23,180 bases of DNA from a virus: positions 1,947-25,126 of IMG/VR virus record IMGVR_UViG_3300028844_003346; one strand, written 5' to 3'. The position numbers were made by a program, and so were the translations under genes. Position 1 is the first letter of the stretch. Each line of letters starts with the position of its first letter. Below, piece after piece: positions 1-7,494 of the stretch. The notes below the pieces were generated by a model, which saw only the letters and a program-made list of their open reading frames with translations, did no database searches and was not told the origin of the DNA.

Positions 1-51
1 TTCTCCAATGGATTCTCCGGAGTGTCAAGGGTAGAGACAGGCCCGGCCTAA

Positions 52-113
52 GAAGCCCCCGACTAAGAAGGAACAGGTACCTACTTTATACCGCGACCCC
101 GCAGGGGGGCTTC
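52..113. repeat. Inverted repeat, 9-bp arms
   Basis: GAAGCCCCC at 52-60 is the exact reverse complement of GGGGGCTTC at 105-113, separated by 44 bases. The right arm overlaps a short CCCC-GCA-GGGG hairpin (97-107), so two alternative foldings compete. No T-tract follows, so a simple terminator is unlikely. The function is unknown. Confidence 0.5.
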
Positions 114-135
114 GATGACTATTTAGCCCTCCTAT

Positions 136-153
136 CCAACCAGAATTTTCAAC
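136..153 (+). repeat. Direct repeat copy 1 (CCAACCAG + AATTTTCAAC)
   Basis: CCAACCAG is followed immediately by AATTTTCAAC. The same two blocks recur at 452-473 separated by four extra bases. This copy ends 9 bases before a TTGACA hexamer, so it could be an upstream regulatory site, but nothing proves it. Confidence 0.4.
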
Positions 154-162
154 TTGTAGCGG

Positions 163-190
163 TTGACAGACCGATATCTGTATGTAGACT
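163..190 (+). promoter_or_regulatory. Possible sigma70-type promoter
   Basis: A perfect TTGACA (163-168) is followed after 16 bases by TAGACT (185-190), which matches 4 of 6 positions of the TATAAT consensus. A transcript would start near 197 and run through about 410 bases of leader before the first gene at 610. The spacer and -35 are good and the -10 is mediocre. It is the best promoter candidate for the packaging/head operon in this window. Confidence 0.3.
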
Positions 191-333
191 CGGATCACAA
201 CTCAAGTTTCACTCCAATCTGGTCTCTGCTTCCAATAAAGCGTGGCCAGCAGGTTTCGGGAACACGCCTAGCCGGTAACCAGTCCGGTCCCAGTCCTGAC
301 CCAAAGGCGTTTCTAGAGGTGGCTTTCAAGGAG

Positions 334-356
334 GCAACTGGATACCGGCCAGTTGC
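334..356. other. Perfect hairpin / inverted repeat, 8-bp arms
   Basis: GCAACTGG (334-341) and CCAGTTGC (349-356) are exact reverse complements around a 7-base loop. A G-T wobble can extend the stem by one pair. There is no following T-run, so this looks more like an operator, an RNA structural element or a processing site than a terminator. Confidence 0.45.
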
Positions 357-451
357 TAGCCAGCCCGCTTGTTCAGGGGCAAAAATCTCGTTTCCTCATT
401 GCTGTTCTCCAAACCCCGCCATCAGGGCCGTCCTTCGGGATTGCGGGTCTC

Positions 452-473
452 CCAACCAGCAGCAATTTTCAAC
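452..473 (+). repeat. Direct repeat copy 2 (split by CAGC)
   Basis: CCAACCAG (452-459) and AATTTTCAAC (464-473) match the copy at 136-153 exactly, with CAGC inserted between the blocks. No good promoter follows this copy. Confidence 0.4.
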
Positions 474-609
474 GAGTATTGGAGCGTGTTTCTCCTAAAA
501 GGCTTGCCGCTGTTGGAAGCGGTGAGGTTGGGAGAAGGGCCCCCGGTCTATCTACACTGCCCCCTAGACCTCTTGTCCCGGTCAGGTACAATCTTGACGG
601 GGTACAACC

Positions 610-888
610 ATGATTGTTGTAGAGGGCCTTGAAGAAGCCGTGGTGGGCTGGGCGAACATCGGTTCACACCGAGTGGTCGTTTACTCTGTTGACCGCCTGA
701 GCATCTTGATAGACAAGGATTTGGACGACGAGGCCAAGCCGGAGGAAGTCCGGGAGATTGTCCGCTTCCTTGAGGAGTCCGTCTGGGACCGCTCAGAGGA
801 CGAGAAGGTGCCTCCGCCTATCTTTGTCGAGAACGGAGATTGGGAAGACGCCAAGCACGAACTGGGGATACCAAATGAGGAACCCTGA
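610..888 (+). CDS. Hypothetical protein, 92 aa, acidic
   Basis: The first gene I can support in the window. ATG at 610 is preceded by GGGG (599-602) at 7-base spacing. The product is acidic and has no signal peptide, membrane segment or motif I recognise. Its N-terminal half alternates hydrophobic residues as in a small beta-sheet domain, and its C-terminal half carries two acidic stretches. It overlaps the next gene by 14 bases, so the pair is probably translationally coupled. Its place just upstream of the terminase genes suggests a packaging-region accessory protein, but that is positional inference only. Confidence 0.75.
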   Translation: MIVVEGLEEAVVGWANIGSHRVVVYSVDRLSILIDKDLDDEAKPEEVREIVRFLEESVWDRSEDEKVPPPIFVENGDWEDAKHELGIPNEEP

Positions 889-1213
889 CGCCCGGGTCTG
901 GATTGGAGGCCAGTGGATCGGGGTTGTTCAGCGTTTGGATTTGGATCACTTTGGCGAGTTCAACTCATTCCCAAAGCCTGAGATCGTCCTTGGCCCTATT
1001 CGCAACGACATTGCGGCAATGACTCTCATACATGAGATGCTTGAGGCGGCCTGTGAGGTGTTGGATGTGAAGATAAAGGAGAGCGAAATCCGCTGTCTTG
1101 AACACTGTATTGCGGCTTTGATTGTCCGGAGCCCCCAGACCGTGGATTGGATAATCTCAGAACTCCGTAATTCAGAGAAGAATTGTAAGGCTGAGAATAT
1201 GGGCGTAGAATAA
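875..1213 (+). CDS. Small zincin-like phage protein with degenerate HExxH site
   Basis: 112 aa. The frame is open further upstream, but ATG at 875, inside the end of the previous gene and after a GGGG Shine-Dalgarno, fits the compact layout; upstream residues are low-complexity. The N-terminus has short beta-strands ending in PEIVLGP, then LIHEMLEA at residues 51-58, then a long amphipathic helix. I know this arrangement from small phage proteins with an HExxH helix (LLHEvLHA type) related to zinc metallopeptidases, where the metal site is HExxH. Here it reads H53-E-M-L-E57, so the second histidine is replaced by glutamate and activity is doubtful. The function of such proteins near phage terminase genes is not known to me. 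Confidence 0.7.
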   Translation: MRNPDARVWIGGQWIGVVQRLDLDHFGEFNSFPKPEIVLGPIRNDIAAMTLIHEMLEAACEVLDVKIKESEIRCLEHCIAALIVRSPQTVDWIISELRNSEKNCKAENMGVE

Positions 1214-1217
1214 AAAC

Positions 1218-1787
1218 ATGAGCGTCCTCTTCAAAGCAGCAAAGAAGCGTTGGCTTGCCAGCCAGAAGCCTGAGTTTCTCGATAAGTACAACGCACGGCA
1301 GAATGAACTCAAGGCGGAGGGGCTGTCGTTCTATGAGCGAGAAGACGTTCTTGACGACGAGTTCGGAATTGACAAATTCCTGCTTGCGGTGGACATGGAA
1401 ATCGTGCAAGATGAGTGGGATCGCAAAAAGAAGGCAAAGGCTGCAAAGCCCACAGAGCCCCCAAGCCCCCCGGAGGACACCGAAGATGGCCCGGCGTCCA
1501 AAGGGGGGTTTGTTGCGTCTAATGATGTGGTCAATATCAAGTGGGTGGCGGAGTGTCTTCCTGACGACACCGCCAAGAAGGAGGACGCCCCCAATAATTC
1601 TGCTTGGGGACTTCTTTGCTGGGCCCGAAGAAACCCAGATCAGTTCTACACCCAGATCTTCAAGCAGGTTGTGATTCCCACCCGCAGGGAAATCGAAGAG
1701 TCCACCGACGCAGCAAATGATGAGGAACGCTTGGTCGAAGCCCTTGATCGGGTGAAGAGGATTGCTGGGGAACTCATTGAGTCTTGA
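1218..1787 (+). CDS. Terminase small subunit candidate
   Basis: 189 aa, start ATG 1218, four bases after the previous stop, with only a weak ribosome binding site. The N-terminal ~80 residues are charged and helical (predicted by eye), followed by a Pro/Glu linker (about residues 75-95, PTEPPSPPEDTEDGP) and a C-terminal domain with WGLLCWARRNPDQFY and a charged helical tail. I see no classical HTH. The call rests on position: the gene sits directly before, and overlaps by 11 bases, an unmistakable large terminase, the usual place of TerS, which recognises the packaging site and recruits TerL. Sequence alone does not prove it; it could be another packaging-region protein. Confidence 0.5.
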   Translation: MSVLFKAAKKRWLASQKPEFLDKYNARQNELKAEGLSFYEREDVLDDEFGIDKFLLAVDMEIVQDEWDRKKKAKAAKPTEPPSPPEDTEDGPASKGGFVASNDVVNIKWVAECLPDDTAKKEDAPNNSAWGLLCWARRNPDQFYTQIFKQVVIPTRREIEESTDAANDEERLVEALDRVKRIAGELIES

Positions 1788-3498
1788 GCCAAACCAAATT
1801 GTCCCCCGGGACTTGGTCAAGAACATTGATTACCGGAAGCGGATAATCCGGGCCTGTGGCTCTGATTTGGATGCCCAGAAGGATGTGGCGGCACTTTGCC
1901 GCAAGGACATCCTGTTCTGGTGGAACTCATTTGCTTTTACTTATGACCCACGGCTTTCCGCCAGCGTGGTTCCGATGGTGACGTATGAGTTTCAGGATGA
2001 TGCGATTTCTACGATCAATAACTCGATCGGTAAGTCAGATCTTGTGATCAGTAAATCCAGAGACATGGGTGCATCTTGGATGCTTGTGGGCGTGTTTTTG
2101 TGGCGATGGCTCTTCAGGGACGGCCAGTCTTTCCTGCTTGTGTCGAGAAACGAGGATTATGTAGACAAGCCGGGCAACCCAAAGTCCTTGTATTGGAAGA
2201 TAGACTTCATCATGAAGCATCTTCCCGGTTGGATGCTGCCCGAGTTTAGTAGATCAAAGTTGAGACTCAGCAACCATGCGAATGGATCGACGATTGATGG
2301 AGAGAGCACGACTGGCGATGTGGCTCGCGGTGATAGAAGGACGGCTATTGGGCTCGATGAGTTTGCCGCATTTGATACAGATGCTGGGTACCGTGCCTTG
2401 GCCGCGACCCGCGATGCGACAAACTCGCGCATCTTCAATTCGACGCCGAACGGGACCAGCAATGCGTTCCATACGGTCGCACAGAACGAAGAGATTCCGC
2501 AACTGAGGCTGCACTGGACCAAGCACCCCTCGAAGTCCAAGGGCTTGTATTACGAGGACAAGAAGCCCCGAAGCCCTTGGTACGACAGGGAAGTAAAGCG
2601 GTGCGGAAGTCCTGTTGAAGTTGCACAGGAACTGGACATCTCGTTTGGTGCATCTCAGCAGGTTTTCTTTGATCTGAAACTGCTGACCAACTACCAGCGG
2701 AAATACATCAAGTCTCCGTATGTCAGGGGCGAAATTGTATTTAGTGACAACATTCAGGATGTGTCTTTCGAGCAATCCCCGAAGGGCCGGATGAAACTCT
2801 GGGCTCACCCCGATCCGAATGGTCACATGCTGAGAGACAGGTCGTATGCAATAGGTATTGACATTGCGACAGGAACAGGGTCTAGTAACTCATGCCTTTC
2901 GATTGTCGATAGAAAAACCCGAGAAAAGATAGGCGAGTTTGCGGTGCCAAACATGAGGCCGGATCAACTGGCAAGGTACGCAGTTGCCACGGCAAGATGG
3001 CTTCGCGATGGGGCGAACTCCCCAGCCCTGCTTTGTTGGGAAGCAGCGGGGCCCGGTCGGATCTTCGGCGATGTGGTCGTTGAGGTCGGTCACCGGGAGA
3101 TTTGGTTCCGGCGAAAAGAGGGTGTCGCTGTAAAAAGACAAGGCGACATGATGGGGTGGATTCCTACCAAGGAAAACAAACTGACCTTGTTCGGAAACTA
3201 CCGCAGGCAGTTGTTTTCGGAATCGTTCATAAACAGGTCTATGGAAGCCTTGGCCGAATGCTCTGAGATTGTCTATATGCCGGGTGGAGGCATCGAGCAT
3301 TCCAGATCTGTAAGCACTCGTGACTCTTCGGGGGCACGAATGAATCACGGTGACCGTGCCACTGCGGACGCCCTTGCTTGTATGGCGATTGGTTACGAAG
3401 GCAATGCCGTAATCAAGAAGCCGAAGACGATCCAAGGATCCCTTATGTACCGGCGTAAGAAGCAAAGTGATCTCAAGCGGAAAGCACTTCAATGGTGA
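1777..3498 (+). CDS. terL: Terminase large subunit (packaging ATPase/nuclease)
   Basis: 573 aa from TTG at 1777, chosen because GGGGA (1767-1771) sits 5 bases ahead; an upstream TTG at 1762 has its purine run directly adjacent and is less likely. The ATPase domain shows a Walker A variant, SRDMGASW (about residues 94-101), and Walker B IGLDEF (about 191-196). The C-terminal RNase H-like nuclease shows GIDIATG (D about 362), CWEAAGPG (E about 420) and GDRATADALACM (last acidic residue about 534), the expected catalytic acidic triad. The N-terminal FWWNSFAFTYDPR is typical of phage terminases. The protein docks on the portal, pumps DNA with ATP and cuts concatemers. It overlaps the portal gene by 7 bases. 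Confidence 0.95.
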   Translation: MSLEPNQIVPRDLVKNIDYRKRIIRACGSDLDAQKDVAALCRKDILFWWNSFAFTYDPRLSASVVPMVTYEFQDDAISTINNSIGKSDLVISKSRDMGASWMLVGVFLWRWLFRDGQSFLLVSRNEDYVDKPGNPKSLYWKIDFIMKHLPGWMLPEFSRSKLRLSNHANGSTIDGESTTGDVARGDRRTAIGLDEFAAFDTDAGYRALAATRDATNSRIFNSTPNGTSNAFHTVAQNEEIPQLRLHWTKHPSKSKGLYYEDKKPRSPWYDREVKRCGSPVEVAQELDISFGASQQVFFDLKLLTNYQRKYIKSPYVRGEIVFSDNIQDVSFEQSPKGRMKLWAHPDPNGHMLRDRSYAIGIDIATGTGSSNSCLSIVDRKTREKIGEFAVPNMRPDQLARYAVATARWLRDGANSPALLCWEAAGPGRIFGDVVVEVGHREIWFRRKEGVAVKRQGDMMGWIPTKENKLTLFGNYRRQLFSESFINRSMEALAECSEIVYMPGGGIEHSRSVSTRDSSGARMNHGDRATADALACMAIGYEGNAVIKKPKTIQGSLMYRRKKQSDLKRKALQW

Positions 3499-5282
3499 AC
3501 AACAACCCTTACTCTAAACTTTCTCAGGCGTTTGACTGGTCACGCCTTCGCATGATGCCGTTCCGAAAAGAGCGGGTGAGTAATCTAAAGACATACCTCG
3601 GTCGTCACTACAACGGCGAAGTAACGAGCGACCGGGTTCCGGTCAACATGCTTGAGATGGCGGTGCAGATCTATCGCCGTAATTTGGTGACCGCTAATCC
3701 GACCGTTAATGTCAGCACGGACAAGAGAGACCTGCGCCCCATCTCCCGCAAGTTTCAACTGGCGATGAAGCATGTGCTGAATGAAATGGATTTCCAGACC
3801 ACGATGAACACAATCGTGTTCGATGCCATTTTTGGCATTGGTGTTGGAAAGATCGGAATCACAGAGAAGAAGATGGACGGGATGTCTGGGTACCTGCATG
3901 ACGCGGGGATGCCATTCATGGATGCCGTTGATCTCGACGATCTTGTTATGGACATGAATGCAAAGCATTGGGAAGCAATGCAGTTTGTCGGTAACAGATA
4001 CGAACTTCCTTTTGAAGAAGCCCTTGAATCTGGGATCTTTGAGTTCAAGAACAAGCCAACCCCAAAGCCGCAGCAGCCCTACAACGAATATGGCGAGATG
4101 AAAGTCACCGCGCTTGATTCTCGCTCTGCTTACGGGACTTCGACTTACACCCGTGCCAGAGATGTGATGGAGTTGTGGGACATCTATCTGCCTTACGAAG
4201 GCAAGATTTGCACTTTCTATTGTGATGACCGTGGCGTTCCGATTATGGACGCCCCTATCCGGGAGGTTGATTGGAAGGGCCCTGAAGTTGGTCCCTACAT
4301 TCCATTGAGCCTTGGGAACGTGAGTGGCAATCTCATGCCGCTTCCCCCAATCGCAAACCTTGTTGACTTGAATGATGCGCTGAACCGTTCTTTCCGAAAG
4401 ACAGTCCGGCAGTCCGACCGCCAGAAGACGGTGACTCTTGTGGCTGCTGGATCTGACGAAGATGGGGAACGGATTCTCAACGCTGATGATGGAGATATGG
4501 TTCGGGTTGACCGCCCCGAGGCTACCCGCGAGGCCAGATTCGGAGGGGTTGACCAGACGAACCTTGCGTTCTCTGTCCAACTGCGGCAGATGTTTGACTA
4601 CATGGGCGGGAATCTGTCTTCAATGGGGGGCCTCTCTGCAATGGCGGAAACGCTTGGTCAGGAAGAGATCATCAAGAAGTCCTCTTCCCAGAAGATGCAG
4701 GACATGCAGTCGCATGTCATCCAGTTTGCAAGAAAGGCGTGTGCCTCGATCGCCTCTTGGGTGTGGTACGACCCCCTTCGGACTTACGAACTGATTGACA
4801 CTGTCGATCAGACCGATATTGAGATCCCCCTGAAGTTCTCCCCCAAGGATCGCAAGGAGTCCAATTTCCTTGAGATGAACTTTGAGGTGTCTCCCTCCTC
4901 GTTGAGAGATGTCAGCCCGGAACAGAAGTTGGGGGTTCTTTCTTCTACGATTTCTAACTTCTTGATGCCTCTGGCTCCAAGCCTTCAGCAGCAGGGTCTC
5001 ACCGTAGATGCGGCATCGTTTGTCCGCCAGATCGCAGAACTCACCAACATGCCAGAGATTGAGAGCCTGATCATGCCGGTGGGATCTCAGGGTGAGGCTT
5101 CTGAGTTCCTGAAGTCAACGCAGGGCAGCACTACCCGTAAGTATGTCCGGGAGAACATCTCTACCGGCGGAACTCAGGAATCGAGGGATGCGGCAACCAT
5201 CCAGTCATTGATGGGTGCGGCCCCTGCCCCGGGCCAAGAACAGATGATGAACCAGCCGTCTGCCCGTCCCGGGTTTGCTTGA
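3492..5282 (+). CDS. Portal protein
   Basis: 596 aa, start ATG 3492 overlapping the terL stop. Order (TerL, this, scaffold, capsid), length and composition fit a portal: the N-terminus has YLGRHYNG and a segment on NLVTANP typical of the wing region. A long central part includes WDIYLPYEGKICTFY, and a helical region (about 380-430, including SSQKMQDMQSHVIQFARKAC) resembles the long portal helices. The C-terminus is Gln/Pro-rich and probably flexible. A portal dodecamer forms the DNA entry vertex and binds TerL and the neck. I recognise it by overall pattern and context rather than by a single signature motif. Confidence 0.85.
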   Translation: MVNNNPYSKLSQAFDWSRLRMMPFRKERVSNLKTYLGRHYNGEVTSDRVPVNMLEMAVQIYRRNLVTANPTVNVSTDKRDLRPISRKFQLAMKHVLNEMDFQTTMNTIVFDAIFGIGVGKIGITEKKMDGMSGYLHDAGMPFMDAVDLDDLVMDMNAKHWEAMQFVGNRYELPFEEALESGIFEFKNKPTPKPQQPYNEYGEMKVTALDSRSAYGTSTYTRARDVMELWDIYLPYEGKICTFYCDDRGVPIMDAPIREVDWKGPEVGPYIPLSLGNVSGNLMPLPPIANLVDLNDALNRSFRKTVRQSDRQKTVTLVAAGSDEDGERILNADDGDMVRVDRPEATREARFGGVDQTNLAFSVQLRQMFDYMGGNLSSMGGLSAMAETLGQEEIIKKSSSQKMQDMQSHVIQFARKACASIASWVWYDPLRTYELIDTVDQTDIEIPLKFSPKDRKESNFLEMNFEVSPSSLRDVSPEQKLGVLSSTISNFLMPLAPSLQQQGLTVDAASFVRQIAELTNMPEIESLIMPVGSQGEASEFLKSTQGSTTRKYVRENISTGGTQESRDAATIQSLMGAAPAPGQEQMMNQPSARPGFA

Positions 5283-5312
5283 GTTTAGCGGTACACACGT
5301 TAGGATAGGTAA

Positions 5313-5672
5313 ATGCCGAACTACCAGTACAAGAAGAAAGACACCGGCGAGACCGTGGTCATTTGGATGTCGGTCAAGGAAATGTGGGATAAGACCGAAG
5401 GCGATGGGCTTGAGATTGACGGGGAAGTTTGGGACCGGGATATTGCTGGAGAACACCAAGGCAGGCAATCTCTTGGTGGGGCAGGATGGCCCCTGATGAG
5501 CGAGGCGGCGGGTACACATCCTGATGAAGTTCCGAAGACGATGGCAGAAATGCGATCAAAGGGGGTAAATCTCAATTACACCAAAGATGGCCGGGCGATT
5601 TTTGAGAATGCCTCTCAGCGTAGAAAGGCTCTCCGGGCCCTCGGAATGCAGGACATGAACGGTTATGACTGA
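5313..5672 (+). CDS. FmdB-like phage protein lacking zinc-ribbon cysteines
   Basis: 119 aa; ATG 5313 follows AGGA (5302-5305) at 7 bases. It begins MPNYQYKKKDTGE, the pattern of FmdB-type proteins (MPxYxYxC...), but the positions where the zinc ribbon has cysteines are lysine or threonine, and there is no cysteine anywhere. The C-terminal half matches the second part of these phage proteins as I remember them: WPLMSEAAGTHPDEV, a GRAIF segment, an RRKALRALGM helix and a short NGYD end. The protein sits between portal and scaffold, so a role in head assembly is possible, but the function is not established. It overlaps the next gene by 8 bases. Confidence 0.75.
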   Translation: MPNYQYKKKDTGETVVIWMSVKEMWDKTEGDGLEIDGEVWDRDIAGEHQGRQSLGGAGWPLMSEAAGTHPDEVPKTMAEMRSKGVNLNYTKDGRAIFENASQRRKALRALGMQDMNGYD

Positions 5673-6315
5673 AGAAAACAACACGGGTGAGCGGTTTGAG
5701 CCGCAAGATCCTTCCGAACAAATGAAAAGAATCCTTTCTGACGGTGAAGGGGGGCACGATCCGGGTGATGAACACAAGGATCCCGAGCCAACTGCCGAAG
5801 CAAAGGATGAGCAGCCGAAGACTGAGGCGGAAACGCCCAAGCCTTCTGTTGAAATGAAATCCGTTGATGATTACATCGACGAAGATCTTGCGAACGTCGT
5901 AAGCAAACTGATGGTTGAAATCAATTCCCTGAAGTCTGCAAAGCGTCAGCAAGAAGGTTCCGCAAAGGTTGATGACCTTGTTTCCAGCCTTGGCGATGAT
6001 TGGGCTCCGGTTTTTAAAGACAAGGCTAACCGGGCCAAGTTGGAGACTGCGATCGGCGTTCTTCGCGTCGGGTATGAGCGGTCAAACGTCCCTGTTCCGG
6101 ATGAACAGGAGATTGTTCAGAAGGCGCTCCGTTCGGAGTTTGCCGATTTAAAGTCAAGTATCGAAAAAGAAGAGGTCCAGTCAAAGGTTGATGATCGAAG
6201 ATCTCAAATGATTTCTCGGGCGAGTGGTCGCAGAAGCGATTCTCTCAGTCCCAAGGAGTCAGCAATGAAATCTGTTCATCAAATCATGGTTGATCGCGGC
6301 CTCTATAACTCATAA
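5665..6315 (+). CDS. Capsid scaffolding protein candidate
   Basis: 216 aa. The first ~65 residues are highly acidic and Pro/Glu-rich (disordered), the middle is helical with heptad-like stretches (about 75-110), and the last third is charged and helical, ending with a basic cluster (SGRRSDSLSPKES) and a short C-terminal helix. This composition, the size, and the position immediately before the major capsid gene are typical of phage scaffolding proteins, which bind capsid protein through a charged C-terminal helix and leave before DNA entry. There is no sign of a protease domain. The identification rests on composition and context. It starts within the end of the FmdB-like gene. Confidence 0.75.
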   Translation: MTEENNTGERFEPQDPSEQMKRILSDGEGGHDPGDEHKDPEPTAEAKDEQPKTEAETPKPSVEMKSVDDYIDEDLANVVSKLMVEINSLKSAKRQQEGSAKVDDLVSSLGDDWAPVFKDKANRAKLETAIGVLRVGYERSNVPVPDEQEIVQKALRSEFADLKSSIEKEEVQSKVDDRRSQMISRASGRRSDSLSPKESAMKSVHQIMVDRGLYNS

Positions 6316-6320
6316 AGGAG
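6314..6320 (+). promoter_or_regulatory. Strong ribosome binding site of the major capsid gene
   Basis: AAAGGAG lies 7 bases before ATG 6328 and overlaps the preceding stop codon. It is among the best Shine-Dalgarno matches in the window, as expected for the most abundant virion protein. Confidence 0.7.
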
Positions 6321-6327
6321 AGATCAA

Positions 6328-7470
6328 ATGGCTATTGCCGTTTCTGATCTTCAGGATCTCATCACGACCACCCAGAAGGAACTGGGTGAACTCAAGTGGA
6401 CTGAAATCGCCACCGATCTCACTGAACATACGGCTCTTTCGAGTCTGCTTCAGGAGTCGCGGGTTCAGTTCTCCGCTGGTACCTCGGTCCAGTGGAATAT
6501 CATGGTTGACAACAGCGGCCTTGCAAAGGACACCAGTCTGTTTGCAACCGACGAAGTCAACATCGGCGATGTCATGAAGACCGCCGAAATTGGCTGGAAG
6601 CACCAGACCGTCAACTACGCCATCGAGCGTCGAGAGATTGCGTTCAACCGTGATCCCCGCCGTATCGTTGACCTCGTTGCGGTTCGCCGTGCTGACGCCA
6701 TGATCTCGCTCGCCGAGCATATGGAGAAGCGTTTCTGGGGAGCCCCGTCTTCCGAGGCCGATCTCAAGATGAACGGTGTCGGGTACTGGGTGTCCGCCGA
6801 AGGTTCTTTCCCCGCCGATGGCGTGGGTGGATTCCTCGGTGGAGATGTGTTTGCTGCTGGCACTGCCGGTCTGAGCAGCACCACCTACCCCCGTTGGCAG
6901 AACTGGGTTGGTGGTTACAACGCGGCAGACCTTACTGGTGCTAGCGGCGCAACCAACAACAACGATTACTCCAAGAGCAATTCGCTTGCTAATTCTTTCC
7001 CGGTTCTCGGGCTTGTCAGCCAGATGCGAGAGGCTTACGTCAAGACCGGCTTCAAGCCGATCGCGAATGCCAGCGTTCCCTCGTACAACACGGGTGACCG
7101 CCACGGTATCTACTGTGGGTATGCGGCTCTTGCTGGCCTTGAGCGAATCGTCGAGCGGACCAACGACAAGGTCACCTCGGCAGACCTCCAGCCCTACGCT
7201 GGCCGGGTCATGTTCCGTGGTGTTCCGATCACCTACGTTCCGCATCTTGATTCGGCTGCTACCAACAACCCGATCTACATGCTGAACTGGGGTACGTTCC
7301 ACCCGGTGTTCCTTGAGGGTGAGTACATGCGTGAGATGGGTCCGGAGATCGCTCCGAACCAGCACACCACGATGGTCACCCACATCGACTGTACGGCGAA
7401 CATCTACTGCACCGATCGTCGCCGAAACGCGGTCCTCGCCACCGCGAAGCCCGTCCTCACCAACGCCTGA
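6328..7470 (+). CDS. Major capsid protein
   Basis: 380 aa. The call rests on place after the scaffold, length, strong ribosome binding site and fold-like composition. An N-terminal helical arm (DLQDLITTTQKELGELKW) is followed by a mixed alpha/beta body with a spine-like helix region near LVAVRRADAMISLAEHMEKRFWG (about 115-137), a Gly/Ala/Asn-rich loop (about 165-220), and a C-terminal beta-rich part with RGVPITYVPHLD and WGTFHPVFLEGEYMRE (about 290-335). RGVPI..VP in a late strand is frequent in HK97-fold capsids. The codon use looks well adapted, with many C-ending codons, unlike several neighbours. I cannot assign a specific capsid family without a search. Confidence 0.85.
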   Translation: MAIAVSDLQDLITTTQKELGELKWTEIATDLTEHTALSSLLQESRVQFSAGTSVQWNIMVDNSGLAKDTSLFATDEVNIGDVMKTAEIGWKHQTVNYAIERREIAFNRDPRRIVDLVAVRRADAMISLAEHMEKRFWGAPSSEADLKMNGVGYWVSAEGSFPADGVGGFLGGDVFAAGTAGLSSTTYPRWQNWVGGYNAADLTGASGATNNNDYSKSNSLANSFPVLGLVSQMREAYVKTGFKPIANASVPSYNTGDRHGIYCGYAALAGLERIVERTNDKVTSADLQPYAGRVMFRGVPITYVPHLDSAATNNPIYMLNWGTFHPVFLEGEYMREMGPEIAPNQHTTMVTHIDCTANIYCTDRRRNAVLATAKPVLTNA

Positions 7471-7494
7471 CTTAGATAGAAGGGAGCCAGAAAA

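Larger units (their letters stand above)
1..609. other. Leader region without a supported gene
   Basis: No reading frame here has a convincing ribosome binding site together with protein-like composition; the open frames at 163-498 and 353-632 overlap each other and read as low-complexity shadows. The stretch holds a 9-bp inverted repeat (52-60/105-113), the direct repeat CTAAGAAG (48-55 and 63-70), a divided direct repeat at 136-153 and 452-473, a perfect hairpin at 334-356, and a possible promoter at 163-190. A TACAAT element at 587-592 could be a -10 box just before the first gene but has no clear -35. It lies directly ahead of the packaging operon, so it may be a leader carrying regulatory signals or packaging (cos/pac) sites; that role is inference. 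Confidence 0.6.

Noticed and set aside
91-113. Terminator in the leader (CCCC-GCA-GGGG)
   Set aside because: The stem is four base pairs with a three-base loop and no T-run follows.
163-498. 111-codon open frame in the leader
   Set aside because: It starts with TTG inside the TTGACA hexamer, has no ribosome site, and its product has no protein-like pattern. It overlaps two other open frames of similar quality.
573-592. TTGTCC...TACAAT promoter before the first gene
   Set aside because: The spacer is only 8 bases; the -10-like TACAAT may still be real but no -35 fits it.
353-632. Two overlapping open frames (86 and 87 codons) before the first gene
   Set aside because: Low-complexity, mutually overlapping, no ribosome sites; both end in or near the start of the real gene at 610.
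1026-1826. Minus-strand frame (266 codons) over the small terminase gene
   Set aside because: Crosses three sense genes that have good starts; composition is that of an antisense shadow.
3585-4580. Long minus-strand frame (331 codons) opposite the portal gene
   Set aside because: Antisense shadow of a well-supported structural gene with no start signal or recognised protein pattern.
5279-5306. Promoter-like TTGAGT-N16-TAGGAT before the FmdB-like gene
   Set aside because: The -10 part is better read as the Shine-Dalgarno AGGA of the gene at 5313; the gap is 30 bases inside an operon and the boxes are weak.
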